The position numbers were made by a program, and so were the translations under genes. The notes beneath the pieces are model-generated. The model saw only the letters and a program-made list of their open reading frames with translations. It ran no database searches and was not told where the DNA came from. A stretch of DNA of 64,000 bases. Origin: Lepidodermella squamata (lineage: Eukaryota; Gastrotricha). The stretch is from contig JBLDXI010000004.1 of NCBI GenBank assembly GCA_047495785.1, positions 1,612,001 to 1,676,000 of the forward strand. The letters are read 5' to 3'. Shown piece by piece: positions 1 through 13,100 of this stretch. The first letter of the stretch is position 1. Every line of letters starts with the position of its first letter.

Positions 1-197
1 AACTCATTCTAAACTTACCAAAGAAAAATTTGAATTCGAAGTCGTCCGAGAATTAAACAAATTATAAAGAAATAATGATTAAATTGTTAAATGTTGCGAT
101 TATTGCAACTTATTTGCGCCAATTCAGCGAGGCCGGACGAGTTTTAACTAAAATTTAAAATCATTTCAATATTTCTTATACGGCGAGTCCAAACAAC

Positions 198-626
198 TTG
201 AAAGAAAGAATTGAAAAAATTCATGTTTAAAAAAACAACGACTCCGCTTTTCGATATCGCCAATAATATCGTTTCCCTTGTTCCACAGCCGCAATCATAA
301 AAAATATTGATTTTGATGTTGGGAAATTGCTGAATAAACTTAAGAAAGCCAATTTGCCTGCTCGAGCAAGTTCGGATATTTCCGAAACGCTCCGCACCCT
401 GGAATCGAGTGAAATGTTCGGATTACCATCGCATTTCTCGCGCTGTTTTCAGTTTTTGATTCTGAAAATCGTCGGTTTCGATGGGGAACATGTGCCTGTA
501 ATCAAATTGATCATAATTATTGACCATAACTTTGGAAAAACCCACTATTCGCTGCAAAATTGCATTCAAGTAATAATGCAATAAGCTGTTTTTTTTAACA
601 TGAATTTTTTCAATTCTTTCTTTCAA
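198..626. repeat. Inverted-repeat pair, possible decayed foldback element
   Basis: A segment of about 38 bp at 198-236 (starting TTGAAAGAAAGAATTG) recurs as its reverse complement at 587-626, with about 350 bp between. No target-site duplication was found. No convincing gene is seen in 1-1148; the short open frames there lack domains, signal peptides and splice context. Confidence 0.5.
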
Positions 627-1156
627 TTCACCGTCATTTTGCGAGTTATGTCTAAATCCTTTTAACCACAAAAACTCGGCGAATCATTTTCAAACACGGG
701 AAAATTCGTCAAAATGAGCGAATGGCATCAATTTATAATGTTGCAAAGTTTTTTGGACACACTGTAGTTCGGGTGATTTGGTGCTGGAAGAATTGCTGCG
801 GTCAAATTGACATTTCACTATCGAATTGTGTACTCAATTTTATTATTTTTCATAATTTCTATAAAAAACGTACTCTCTAGTATGTATTCTCTGATAACTT
901 CTCAGTAACGCGATTTCAGAATAAACCTTCGAAAATGTTGTTAATGTTGGAAATATTTGCTAAAGGCGCAGCCAGAAGTCAGAGTGTTCCTTGTTTAGAT
1001 TAGCCAGCTTCAATAAAATTAGGGTATAATTTCTAGTAAAATACTCTGTTAGCGCAACCGATCGGAACGAGAACCGCTGTGGGGTCATTCAGCCCTAGCA
1101 AAATGCTTCACCATGCTGTAAAGATGCAACGGATAGTACGACGCGGTACAAACATG

Positions 1157-1402
1157 CAGGGTGCGACTTTCAGGGGGGGATGGGGGGATCATCTCGGCTA
1201 GCTCGGCCGGGACAGACAACAAAATGAGAATTTATCCCACTGTTTTGTTAATTTTGGAAGGTTCTGGGGCGTGTTTTAGTGGAAAATCTCCAGAATGTTC
1301 TCGCTTCGCTCGGTTATTAGCCCAAATGACTCGTCATTTTGGCAAAAACAGCAAAAAAAATGTTCCATCCCCGGGAGCTCGGGGATCGAAGATCGCACCC
1401 TG
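1157..1402 (+). mobile_element. Non-autonomous hAT-type MITE, copy 1 of 3
   Basis: This 246-bp element begins CAGGGTGCGA and ends with the exact inverse TCGCACCCTG. It is flanked by a perfect 8-bp direct repeat, CAAACATG, at 1149-1156 and 1403-1410. CAGGG-type ends plus an 8-bp target duplication are typical of hAT transposons. Related copies lie at 54372-54618 (opposite strand) and 57445-57667. It encodes no transposase, so the short open frames inside it are not genes. Confidence 0.9.
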
Positions 1403-1410
1403 CAAACATG

Positions 1411-2110
1411 ATCATACAAAAGCATAGCAATACTGTAAACTACGTACCTACAAGTCATCATACACACGTGACCATTTGGCATAATTTATTTCATTTATTT
1501 AGGGTTTGAAACTGGATTACTGGACTTGAGAATTACAGTAAATCACATAACTTCCGAGAAAGCGGTCTCAAAAAATCATGTCGAATGGAGGGGCGAAATG
1601 TTGAAAGAATGTTGCTATCGTTTCTACCCATGCATACTTGTTAGCAAATTGTTGTTCTCTGATCAGTGTGCGAAGTAGGATCCGGGAGCTGAGGTGTTTT
1701 CTAGCCCTCAGTTGAAGAAACCAACTGTGGATTTTTCAGCCCTCATCTGGTTGGAATCCCGAAGTGTCCACCCCTGTCTGTGATCGCACTGAACAACGTT
1801 TGCTCATGACGTAGTTGAACACCATGTCTTAATCATCAAGCGCGAAACAGTTGTGCACCTATCAGCGGACAAAAAGCGGACTGTGTTGTTTTTCAGTTTG
1901 ACAAAATTGAACAGGTTCTCGCCCTTTGTTATTGCGACTTTTGTCCATTCCAGCGGGTTTATGTACACAGATGCAGCAATAATCCTTGTTTTTCACCGAT
2001 CTTACATCCTGTTTTCAACGCATCGCCAGTTTTAATTGAAATTTCGTGCTTATATTCGACATATTTCCACATTTTTGTCCAATACAGCTGGACTCACAAT
2101 TTCTTTCGCT
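1411..2110. other. Intergenic DNA upstream of the LamG-receptor gene
   Basis: No gene was recognised here. The stretch should contain the promoter and 5' UTR of the gene starting at 2111, but I see no clear TATA box or operator-like repeat. Confidence 0.4.
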
Positions 2111-5100
2111 ATGCGAACTCTCCTTGTGTTTTTACTTTTCGCTCAAAGTTGCGTAGCTCAAAGTTCGCCAATTCAAGCCACTTCTTGGGACGACGCTCTA
2201 AGTCTGCTGCCAGCTCATCCAGGTTTCTACTTCTGGCTTTTAGCAAATGGGGATACGAGGTACTACTCGTCATCCAGCAACACGATGAAAGAGGCAGCTA
2301 GCAGCAACTCTGCCGCAATGGCTGACGGGCCTTACGGCTTAGGAGCTGTAACCGTGGAGAACACCGTGACTGGACTCGCTTTGCTCTCTTACGACGGCCT
2401 GGATGTGCCAGTAACCGATTTCACACTCACCTTCTTCGTGAAAACAGACTGCGTAGATAAGGGCGTTGTCAGCTTGAGGCCGTTCTTTTCAATGCACTGC
2501 CAAGACGCAAGTCTGGTTGCGGCCACGTGGAACTCGAATGGAGAAGGAACCACCCTCGGCGAGACGTTGCCCCTCACCGCAGAGTCGCCATGGGCTTTCG
2601 TAGCCGTGATCTACGATTCGACGCTACAGCAGCTGCAATGGGCAAATGTCGCTCACTATTCTTCCGCCATTGAGCTGACTACGGTCACGTCGGTGGTCAT
2701 GGGCCCTTCTTCGCAGACTGTTGTGATTGGCGAGGGCTTGAAAACGGACGCCGGTCAGGATTTACATACTGCGAACACGATCGATCAATTCGCGTGCATG
2801 ACTCTGTACAACAAGCCGTTGGAGAGCGTCGAAATATACAAAATCATGTTTGCGTGCGGTCGAGTAATTTCTCCGGCCAACGAGTTGCCTGAAACGTTTC
2901 GGTTGATGCCTCAGATCGACAGTTTAGCCATCCATATGCCGATGAGAAGCGTTGGAGATGGGATTTTCCAGAAATACGGCTCGGCCTACTTCCGCCAGGC
3001 TTCGAATAGTGGAACGGCGGTTGCCAAAGATTTATTTGGACCAAACGGATTCGGATCGATTTCTGTGAAGAAAGAGGGAGATCGAATTTTCAATGTCGAA
3101 AATCTAAGAACTAGCTGGCCTATGACCGTTTCCTTCTACTACAAAGGGCCTTGCGAACAAAACAGCGCGATTCTGTCCTTGAATGGCAAAGGATTCATAT
3201 TTTGCAAGCCCAATTCTGGCCTGGTCTACCTAGGGCCAACTGCTACCAGTAGTGAATCGACGGATGCTGTTCCGTATTCACGCCCGAATGACTGGATCTT
3301 TGTTGCCTTTGTCTTTCGAGACGGCATTGTTGAAACCTACTACCAACTGCCAGAGAACGATTTCATGAGTGTTGGACCGACGACCAGCAAGGCCTTCACA
3401 GCGTTCAGTGGAAGCTATTTCTCGATCGAAGCATTCAGTGCGATGCAGGACCTGAGCCGTACAACAGATAGCCTGGCCTGTGTGACTTTTCACAACACAG
3501 CTTTGTCGCAGGTGGACCTTCGAATGTTGACGTACACGTGCGGGAAACGACCGGCAAGGTCGGAATTCCTTCCGGATTCTTTCGACGAGTTGCCTCAGCT
3601 TGGAAAACTCGTCTACCACATGCCATTCGTTCAGAAGTCGCCGTATTCAGTTTTCGACAAATTCGGATCAACCTTGTGGTACGGCGAGGCTGAGAAGCGA
3701 TCTTCGACGACATCCCCGGGAGGGCCTTTCCAAAGCAGTTATCTCATGGCGAACGGCCTTGGTCCGAAGGTATCCGGTGTTAAAAACCAGGATTCCTTCA
3801 CCTTTGCTTTCTTCTACTTCGGACCGTGCGCTGAAACTGTCGGGATCGTCTCTACTTCTCGTTATCAAATCATCTGTGAAAATGGTAAAATGGTTCTTAA
3901 AGCTGGGGAGAAATCTACGGATCCGATAGCATACGACAGCTCTATATGGAACCTGTTCGTTTTCACCTACTCGTCAGGAATTGTGAGAGGTTTTCGATAT
4001 GCCCCTTCTCCCTCGCCGCCGGTTCAGGCTTTTGAAACTAAAGGCATGAAGATAGACTCGCCAATGTTCCCAGTATACGACAGTCATATAATCGGGGATT
4101 CTGTAACAAATGCCGCGACTATTGCTAACCCTGAGACGAGGCGAATCTCCTGCGTTAGCTATTATTCTGAAGCACTGAGTCTGAGTGATATGTCGAAAAT
4201 CGTCAAGGGCTGTGGGAAGAAGGAAGGAAGACCGAAAAATCTACCGGATTTCTTCGATTATCTGCCTCAGAGACGGAGCTTGGTTTTCTGCGCTCCATTC
4301 ACTACGCAAACTGGATTATCGCTTTTCGATAAATGGGGGCAGGAAATTACTCTCACAGACCCTGGGAAGGTCAACATTGTCCCGAAAGGTCCGTATGGTC
4401 TCGGATCACTTGGGGGCGCCAAAAATCAATCCGGCCCTTCCCTTTCTATCATTCTACCAGCTTCGTTCACGGTTTCCTTCTTCTTCAAATCGAGCGGTAC
4501 TGGAAAACAGGGCATACTGCTGCCTGGGAAGTTGTCGATCTACTACGATTCGGAAAAGGGTATTGTAGCTAAATCGAGGGGCGATGACAAATTGTTTTCG
4601 GTTGAAAGAGCTAAGCTTTCTTATGAGCCTAATTCATGGCAATTCCACGCTTATACCTACGACTGGCCAACCCGGACCCTGCGAGGCTTCTACATGAGGG
4701 AAAGTGATGATAAAGTCTTAGATCACTTCACAGCCGCGAATTTGGCCCTTGAAGCCTCGGATATATTCGGCTATTTTGATGTTCGTATTGGCCTAGCTAG
4801 AGTCCAAAACCAAGAAACAAGCTACATGGATCCTGGCCAGGAATTATCGTGTATTGCTTACTATTCCGCAGCTTTGACTGATGTCGAAGTCGCGAAACTT
4901 CCGTACGCTTGTGGCAAGCCGTACCCGAAACCCGCTTTCCTACCGTCGAAATTCGGATCCATGCCGAAAAATCAGTCTTTAATCACGTATTTGCCTTTGA
5001 CCTTGAGTTCGAAACTCAGTGCTATCGACAAGTTTGGCACTGATCTGTGGGATGTTACGCCGGGTAAACCGATAGCTACGTCAGCTGGTCCCTTCGGCAT

Positions 5101-6959
5101 TGGATCTTATTCTGCCGATAAACAACTTTTGGTAGTCAATAATTTGCCAATTTTTGAAAAATACACAATCGCCTTCTACTACAAGGGCTCCTGCTCCGGG
5201 CCATCTGGATTACTGTCCACGGACCGCTTCACAGTGAAATGCGATAACTCCGCCCTTACCTATGCTGGTTGGTCAATGGATGGGTATAAAAAGTTCTCGT
5301 CGCCAGTTGCCTATGACCAGCCGCAATCTTGGCGATTCTTCGCCTACACTTTCGATAACGGGACTCTGCTCGGCTACCGAGGAACTACTGAATCTAATAG
5401 CGTGACACTGGCCAACACAACTAAAAATTTTCCGACGGAGGCGAGGTTTCATTTGGGATATTTCAAACTAGAACTGGGAACTTTCTATTATGGGGCGACT
5501 ACCCCTCTAGCCAGTGGGGATGAGCTGGCTTGTGTCAGCCTTCATTCAGCTGTTCTTTCGATGGATGAATTGGCTGTTCTGGCTGATATTTGCAACGACA
5601 TGCCACCAAGTACTTCGACTACGACTACTTCAAGTACAACAACAACATCACTTCCTGCTACAACTACCACGGTAACAAATGCCAGACGGACCTATTCTAC
5701 TACGTATTTCATGCCCATCTCCCAAGCTCCGGTTTCAATCGTGGAGCCAGAGCCAAGCCATCGGAAAACAAAAGATTCAGATGACGTGTCGAAGATTGGA
5801 ACGACTGTGTCTGCTCAGAGCTTGCTACCCCGGATGGATGGCGGTGACGTCAAACCACCTTACACGCCTTTCGACACAATCGAAAATGTCTTGAAAAACT
5901 GCGACCATTTCGAAGCGTCGCGATATTCCCCTCCGAATATCGACGAATCCCAACCGCTTCGGGTCAACATAACCTTCTATGTACCAGGTTTGAATGAACT
6001 ATCTAGTGCGGATGATACGATTTCAGTCAGCGGAGTCGTTCTCTTATCGTGGTCAGTTTTGACTTGCCCAAAGAACTCCTCTGACCCGGTCGCAACTCGG
6101 CCGAAAGAGCAGATCTATGTGGCTAGCCCCAACCAAATCTGGCTTCCCCAGCTCCGTTTTATCAACAGCGCCGAATCGAATGTCTACATGAAGGACGTTG
6201 CAGTAGGCGATGATTTCCTAGTCACAATGGATGGGGATGGGGCTAAGGAGAGCCCAAATAAGACCTACAACTTCTACTGGACCAGGGAGGGCCTATTCAA
6301 AGCAGACTGCGCTCTAATGATGGAAAATTTCCCGTTCGACCAACAGACATGCACCTTCATTTTCGGCCTTCAACGATCGAACAAGCTAGTTTCGTTCGAA
6401 GATCGAAGACCCGCCAACGTTCCTGTGGGACATCGATGCTGTTGACAATTCTGAGTGGTTGGTAACAGATTTTCACAGTTTTCTATCTTGGGCTTACTTC
6501 AACGGGTACAACGTATCAACTGTGGTGTATGAAGTGACGTTAAAGCGATACCCAACTTACTACCTGACCAATTTGTACCTGCCAACAGCTATTTTGGGCA
6601 GTCTAGACGTGGCAGCTTTTCTGATGGCTCCATCGATGCCCGAGCGGTCAGCCTTTACGGTGACTATCCTACTGGCGATGGCTGTTACCCAAACCGAGAT
6701 CATCAGCGAGGCTCCGAATACGGATAGAACTGTTTTGAGTTCGTACATCCAATTGATGGCTTGGTTCTCGGCCGGGGTCACCATTTACAATTTACTGACA
6801 CTTTGGCTGGCCTGTTCCTATTTCGTTGAGGGAAAGCGTGATATGAGAATGAGGTGTAAAGGTCGCATCAGCCTGGTTCGACTTTTAGATATACCAGCTT
6901 TCATCGTAGCAGTTGTTTGTTTTGCGCTTGCTAACTACTATATTCTCAAAAAATTGTGA
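2111..6959 (+). pseudogene. LamG-repeat Cys-loop receptor, frameshifted copy
   Basis: A single long exon. The ATG at 2111 is chosen because it opens a signal peptide (MRTLLVFLLFAQSCVAQ); upstream codons in frame have no ATG. Five repeats of about 230 residues follow, starting near residues 30, 258, 486, 710 and 944. Each ends in a 'LACVxxYxxALS...CG' block typical of LamG/concanavalin-like folds. Then come a Ser/Thr-rich stalk (about 1160-1230), a neurotransmitter-gated channel ligand-binding domain with a 13-residue Cys loop (near 1400), and four membrane segments. The frame breaks at 6396-6409, where TCGAAGA is present twice in tandem. The first frame stops at 6445, and the membrane half lies in another frame to 6959. 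The intact paralogue (15616-20547) shows the expected reading. As it stands the gene would give a secreted ectodomain without a channel, so it is a pseudogene, a soluble variant or an assembly error. Confidence 0.88.
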
Positions 6960-7094
6960 ATTTACAACACATCGCGTTGGGATCGACGCGTATTTTTGTC
7001 TGGCAGTCTCTGTTCTCGTGTCTTTTTCGGTTCTGGAACTGCTGAATATCCTCGAACAACTTGAACTCGTGAAGCTCTTCGCGGAATAATGTAT

Positions 7095-7100
7095 AATAAA
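7095..7100 (+). promoter_or_regulatory. Polyadenylation signal AATAAA
   Basis: AATAAA lies about 135 bp after the stop at 6959 of the LamG-receptor gene and just before the convergent gene ending at 7201. It is the likely 3' end signal of that transcript. Confidence 0.5.
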
Positions 7101-7200
7101 ACAACAACTGGTCTTGAAGTTCCTCTGTGTTCAGAAATTATAATTTATAACAGATCCCATCAAAGAGTCTTTGATTCCGATTAAAACAGTCTCTCTTCGA

Positions 7201-7992
7201 TCAAAATGGCTCGAGATACGCTGCGTGGCCAGCTATTCCTACTTCTCGGCGCTTTAACAGTCCAAGATAGCTTTGAAGTCGATATGAGATTGGGAGTGGA
7301 CGACCTCGTCTATTCGGAGCTTCACAAGGTGGACTTAGAGCAGCTGGCAACTTGCAACATCTCATTTTCACGTAATTGAGCCCGGTATCATCACCTAGAA
7401 AATATTCAAGTCCGAAACTGCATCGAATCGAAGTTAACTTACTCAACCCCTGGAATTCCTCGACGCGAGTCTGAAGGCCGCAGAGAGCGTGGCGAGGGGG
7501 GCATCTTAGCATCCACGACCATTGACCGAACGGCCCAGTTCCAGGCGCTTCGATCTGCTTGCCGTCATCACACAACAGCCGCAAGCCATTTGCAGCCGTG
7601 TCATCGCCCGCCCACTGGCGAGGTTCGGTTTTCAGCGCGAACCCAACCGCCCAGCCGTCGCACATCACGTCGCCATGCCATACGCCGAACTGGCCAACAC
7701 TGGACATGATTTCGTGCCAGTTCGAAGAACACTCCCAGCCGCGTCTCCGGCTGCTGCAGTGCAGCATCACGCCATTCATCGCTGTGTCGTCGCCTTGAAA
7801 GTCGTAAGGTTCCACCTTTTGGCTGTAGCCGACGACGTAAGTGCCTGGGCGGCAGAACTCCCATTCGCCAGTGCTGCCCCACGGCGTAACCGAAGGAGGC
7901 CTCAGCTCAAATGGACTAACATCAGTACGGCAGTTGGCAACATCAGATCCTATGAGTACTACAAATGACATAATCAAATTCGGCTTCATCAT
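7201..7992 (-). CDS. VMO1-like secreted protein (vitelline membrane outer layer family)
   Basis: The start at 7992 opens a signal-like N-terminus (MMKPNLIMSFVVLIG). The mature part carries three VMO1-type blocks: 'GEWEFCRPGTYVVGYSQKVE..DDTAMNGVMLHC', 'GxWHGDVMC..VGFALK..GDDTAANGLRLLC' and 'GQWSWMLRCPP..CGLQTRVE..DDTGLNYVKMRC'. The repeated DDTxxN signature is characteristic of this beta-prism family of egg-coat and secreted proteins. A 48-nt GT-AG intron (7395-7442) interrupts the third block. It is a multiple of three without a stop, so the frame stays open if it is unspliced, but removing it restores the canonical EFQG..DDTG junction. The spliced product is about 247 residues. The roughly 45-residue tail after the last motif resembles nothing I know. 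The gene is convergent with the LamG-receptor gene. Its biological role in this animal is unknown. Confidence 0.85.
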   Translation of the reverse strand: MMKPNLIMSFVVLIGSDVANCRTDVSPFELRPPSVTPWGSTGEWEFCRPGTYVVGYSQKVEPYDFQGDDTAMNGVMLHCSSRRRGWECSSNWHEIMSSVGQFGVWHGDVMCDGWAVGFALKTEPRQWAGDDTAANGLRLLCDDGKQIEAPGTGPFGQWSWMLRCPPRHALCGLQTRVEEFQGLSKLTSIRCSFGLEYFLGDDTGLNYVKMRCCKLPAALSPPCEAPNRRGRPLPISYRLQSYLGLLKRREVGIAGHAAYLEPF

Positions 7993-8936
7993 GCAAATTA
8001 GGAATTAGGTTGGGGAAGAAAACTAGACGACCTCTCATCTCGTATTCAAAAACTGAAAACGTCTGCTGCATTTCCCGCACGAAAATTCATTCATTATTTC
8101 CAGTTGTTTTGCCATTAATTTGAAATATCCCACAGAAATCTCTGAACTAAATCTCTGAACTCTTTGAAAATTAACTAGAAACCCCTAAACAATGCCCTGA
8201 ACTTTGACCTCGAAAGCCTCTGACATTTGGAGAGCTTTATGGCTATTTGTTTTAAGAGATTATTCAGGGATTTGGGCATTTTTCCAATTAGGTAATGGCA
8301 AAACCAGCTGGAAAATAATGTATGAATTTTCGGTTAATCATTCAGCTCTCAGCCTGCGTTTAATCTCGGCATGTATCGGAGAATAGAGTCGAGAAGCTTA
8401 ATGTAAACGATGCCTTAGCAGTTTTGGGTTTTTTAGCCGCGACCAATTTTACAAAGAATGCAGCTAGAAAACATTACAATAGAGCTGAACACATAACTCA
8501 GCTTAACGCTTAAGTATAGGCTAAATTCACCTTTTTTACGCCTATCTAGCGGGAAATTGTGAACCTCTGAACAAATCATTAGTAAGTTAGGAGCAAAGTT
8601 GATCAATCTTGGCGTGAACCTTTCCTGTGTTTTCTCCGAGTTCGAAACTGGTCATTGGCGATATATTCATATCGCTTATATTCATTGGCGATTCATTGAA
8701 AGCACGGGGGATGAATGAGATCAGCATAACGCAATGCAGTGGAAGAATCCCAAAAATCTAAATCCTTCGCCTATGATGAAGAGTCTGCATTACGTCATCA
8801 AGATTATAAATCGCGCGTGACAGTAAAACAGGAATATTGTAAACCGTTTTGCTCTCCAGCTCTCAATGCGATGTCACTATACAGAGCCGATATCGATATC
8901 CTGAGTCTATTTCGAAAGTATATCAGCAATTGAAAC
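7993..8936. other. Intergenic, no gene recognised
   Basis: AT-rich DNA with only short open frames that lack domains or splice context. It includes short repeated 'ctctgaac' phrases around 8140-8200. Confidence 0.4.
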
Positions 8937-9532
8937 CAGAGCATCGGTCTGGTGTTTTGAGTAAGACTAACACCTATGTCAAGACCGCATTTTTTCCTGG
9001 TCTTGGTGTTATTAAGACCGGGGCACGATTTTTAGTGGTCTGTTGGTGTTTCGGTCTTGACGGTCTTAAATTCTGTTAGCCTCCATGCGTCCACCCCCTA
9101 ACCTACTGGGGCATTTGGCTCAAGGAGCCGCGCCGATCGGGCAATCACAGAGCCCCTTCAGCGTCACTTGTGATGGAAGATCACAGACGTACCGGCGGGA
9201 TCATCACTGCCGGGCGGGACCCAACCCCCGTCTCCACCCATCCAGGGCAACCCCGCCGCAGGGAATCCCGACTATCCCATTCCTTAAGCATTTTTCCCAA
9301 TTTTGATCAGTGGCCACTTGACCCGTCTTGATATTGCAATTTCTTTGCAATTTCCGTTTCAGCCCGCCAGAGGCAAGCGCAGAGGGCACTCCCTCGAGTT
9401 CGCGGCATGCTTGCCACCGCAATTGCAGCAGCAGACAGCATCGCAAAGGTGGTCTTGGTATTTGGTCTTACGCCTGGGGTAAAAGGTGTTGGTATTGGCC
9501 TTACGCTAAATGTTTATAAGACCGATGCTCTG
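8937..9532. mobile_element. Non-autonomous DNA transposon with long terminal inverted repeats
   Basis: The ends CAGAGCATCGGTCT (8937-8950) and AGACCGATGCTCTG (9519-9532) are exact inverses. Diverged similarity continues inward for roughly 100 bp on each side as repeated 'taagacc/ggtctta' phrases. The centre (about 9085-9450) is GC-rich and unlike the flanks. No clear target-site duplication was found. There is no transposase, and open frames inside it are not supported as genes. Confidence 0.7.
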
Positions 9533-9706
9533 AATTTTATGAGGTGCTTTCAAATCTTTATATTATTATCTGACTATATTATAAATAAAGCACACGTTAA
9601 AAAGAGGCATCGTCGTAATTACGTGTGTATACGCAACAGTTTGGTGGCATTACAAGGAATTATTTTCAAAACTTCATCCAGCCTTTTCAAACTAACATCC
9701 GGAAGA

Positions 9707-9802
9707 ATGAACAAATGCAATCACTCGCTTCTCGCGTTCGTTTCTACTCTGTTAATGAACGAATTGTGTAACTGCTGCTCACAATCGATTGTTTCAAGAC
9801 AG
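9707..9802 (+). CDS. Possible signal-peptide exon of the EGF-ankyrin gene
   Basis: The ATG at 9707 opens a short hydrophobic, Cys-rich stretch (MNKCNHSLLAFVSTLL...) ending at a possible donor after 9802. It is the nearest upstream candidate for a secretory start of the EGF gene. However, its phase does not join cleanly to the exon near 10161, so the link is uncertain. Confidence 0.25.
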
Positions 9803-10137
9803 GTTATTGCAAATTAAATTGCCTTCACTGCTAATTTTTGCTGACAACAGACTGAAAGCCCAGCTGCGTTTCGGCCCTTCGATTCAATTTACGTGATATG
9901 TGTGGATAAGCCAACGAATACAATGCGGTGCAGGCTAGTAACAAACAATAATAATCCATGCCTGGCGTCTGAAACCAAACTGTCTGGGGTATAGACTCTT
10001 AAAATTGATGTATTTGAGCAGCCACCATTTCATAACATCCATTTTGCGACAGGCAATTTATCAAAACCAACGAGTTTGCTCAAACGCAATAACTGATCCA
10101 CCCGTGAGACATTTGATGTGTTTACACTTTTTTATTA

Positions 10138-13100
10138 ATGTCTCTGCAATGCATTGTAAGGTGTGAACCATCATGCAAGAACGATGGCTATTGCAGCAAG
10201 GGGAAATGTGTTTGTACGACAAATTTTGCTGGCTCTGATTGTTCCACTGGTGAGTGAAAACGTTTGAAATCACCTTGATTATTGCCTCATGATTTTAGCT
10301 TTTCCGCAGCCAAGCCAGCCAGCCAGCCAGCCAGAGCCAGCCAAGTGCTCTCCGCCCTGCTTGAATGGAGCAACTTGTGTCGAGACAAACAAATGCTCCT
10401 GCCCGCCCACTTATTCCGGAACCACCTGTGATAGACGTAAGCTTAAAATTGTATAGAATGCTATCGGGATATGGGCAAGGAGTCGTAGCCTGTTAATTTA
10501 ACAAGGGGCGCTTTCGTCGAATTCCCCGTACATCTATTTACGCGAAAGCGATAAATCGGCAGCAGTTGGGGCGCTAATCTTTTTCGATTTTCGTAAACAT
10601 CCCAGTCAGAGAAACATCGGGCGCACTGTTGTCATGTTCTGGATAGGCGAGTGGTAGAAAGAAGCCATTCCCTTATTTAACATTTTGGTTTGTTGTGGGT
10701 GAACAAAGTGTCTAAATTTGTGAACCTTAGTTAACAATCATCAGGAGAAGTAAAATGTAAAAATATATAGCCGAATCAATATTTCATTTAAAAAATTAGT
10801 GGGTACTTATAAATCTTTTTTTCCTCGCGCTTTTTGAATAACTTCGTAACCATGGGGCATTTTTCAATGCGGTTTTCGCCAGTCGATAGATCTAGTCTGA
10901 GGTGAACTTTCCACAAATTGCCGTTAGGATGGGTTTCGGGAGAGAAATCTGATGAGGAAAATGCTGTCCGCGACATTTTGAAAAATTCTCATTTTTGAAA
11001 AATGGCATTCTACAGGATTTGAGGCCGAATGGCATAATCCTGAGGAAAGGCTTCATTGGAAAGTTTTCTTACTGAGAATTGGGTCAATAAAGCGCTGTCA
11101 ACAGGGAAATTCGCCTTAATGGCCACAGAAAAGGGCTTATCCACAAACCGCGATCGGAAAATGATTCAGGCCACATCGAATGAAAATAATTCATTTTTCA
11201 AAAATGAAAAAATCATGCCTAACGCCTAACGCATATTTTGCTTAACTTCTTGAGTGTAAATATGTTTGAAACAAGCTTTTAGGGTTTAGGGGATGTCTGT
11301 ACTTGCACAAAATATTTTGCACAAACTGCATTTTTCAAGCGGAATCAAGTTTAATAAGAAAATTGAATATACCAAATTGAAGGCATAGCCCATGGGCATC
11401 AAAGACCGATTTCGGGCCCTGCTTTCTGAGATATTTTAATGCGTCCGATACGATTTTAAATTACAAGGGGTGGCGAGTTTCACGTTCGGACGTAGGGCAA
11501 TGATGAATTGAAGAAATGAAGCTGAAATCAATCACTCAACGATGCCATGTCCTTTTTTCTGCTACTATCACTCAAGACTGCGCTGCCCTTGTGTTAGACA
11601 GCTTTTTTAGGCATTGAATGATGAAATCCGCTATGAAAATGGAGTTTGTGCAAAATATTTTGTGCAACTGCTTTTGTGCAAAATCGTTTGTGCAAGTACA
11701 GGTAAATCGCTTTTAGGGAATAACCACATCTACTCTTTGATTTGCTGAAACCCGCTTCTTCGCATCACTTATGGTTAAAAGGTTATTCAAAAAAAGCGAG
11801 GCAAAAAAATGTTTGCCCACACTTTAGTAGTTATTGAGGCTAGGAAAAAGAGCTTGAATGAATAGGGACCAAATCCCTTGACTCACTTCTGAACTAACTA
11901 CATTACTTGTTTCTAGTGCAATGCACAAATACGTGTCAAAATGGAGGAACGTGCACGGGTGTCGACACTTGCACTTGCGTCTCCGGATGGAAAGGAGCGT
12001 CATGTTCACAATGTAGAACTTGCTAATATCTTTTCTCGATGAAGTTATTTCTTCTTCGACAGTTGAATGCGTCGTACATGCGTGTATCAACGGCGGAAGT
12101 TGCAGTGGCCCAAACACTTGCACGTGCCTCGCTGGTTGGACAGGTCCGGGTTGCGCGACATCAGAAAGCCAGGTGAGGTAAAATTAGCCTTAATTATTAA
12201 TTAGCGTCTTCGATCTACTAACTTAGTGAGCTAAGCCTAAGAGTTAATCAACTCAGAAATCGACTCGCCGTTGGTTTTTATTTTTGTTCACGAATTTTCA
12301 TTCGTGATTCTTGCCTTAGAGTTGAGTTTTCATGTTTGTCATACCAGGTTCGTGAAATGTACGAGCAGTTGGTGACTAACATTGGTGATACGCCGGATGC
12401 GGCTCAGGTGCGGCGTCTCGTGGCGGACATTGACGCGGCCACTGGAGGCAATTTCAACCCCAACTGGATCGATCCTTATATTATGTTCCCAGGATCATGT
12501 GATCCTATTAGGTTCATGTTCAGCAGAAATGCTACGCTGCTTCATCGCTTGACGGCGTGTGATTCAGCGGGGCAGCAAGCGGATGCAGCGGGGCAGCGGC
12601 TAGAAATCGCTCGGCTGTTTGTAGATCGTGGTGCTGATATTAATGCAATGGCGCAATACCAAACGGCGTTGATGCTCGCGGCCAAAAATGGGCACGTCGA
12701 AATAGCTCGACTCCTACTTGATCGCAACGCTCCCGTCGATGCGAAGAGCGTAGATGGCATGACGGCGTTCCTGTGGGCGGCCGCGGCGGGTAACGTCGAA
12801 GCAGTTCGACTGCTGCTCGACCGAAACGCTTACATCGAGGCCAAGAGCAACTATAACTGGAGGGCGTTGCATTACGCGGACGGGTCTGGACACGTCGAAA
12901 CAGCAAGACTGCTGCTCGATCGCAACGCTGACATCGAGGCAAAGGGTGACAAGGGCGCGACTCCGCTGTTTGTAGCGGCCTACTATGGGCGCGACGAATG
13001 TATCCGGCTATTGCTCGACAGGGGCGCGAATATCAATGCGAAAAACTACAATGGCTATACATCCCTGGATGTAGCAGTATGCCGAGGCCTAGCCGCATCA

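Noticed and set aside
7522-7968. Plus-strand frame of 148 codons opposite the VMO1-like gene
   Set aside because: It is a shadow of the minus-strand gene, whose family motifs are clear.
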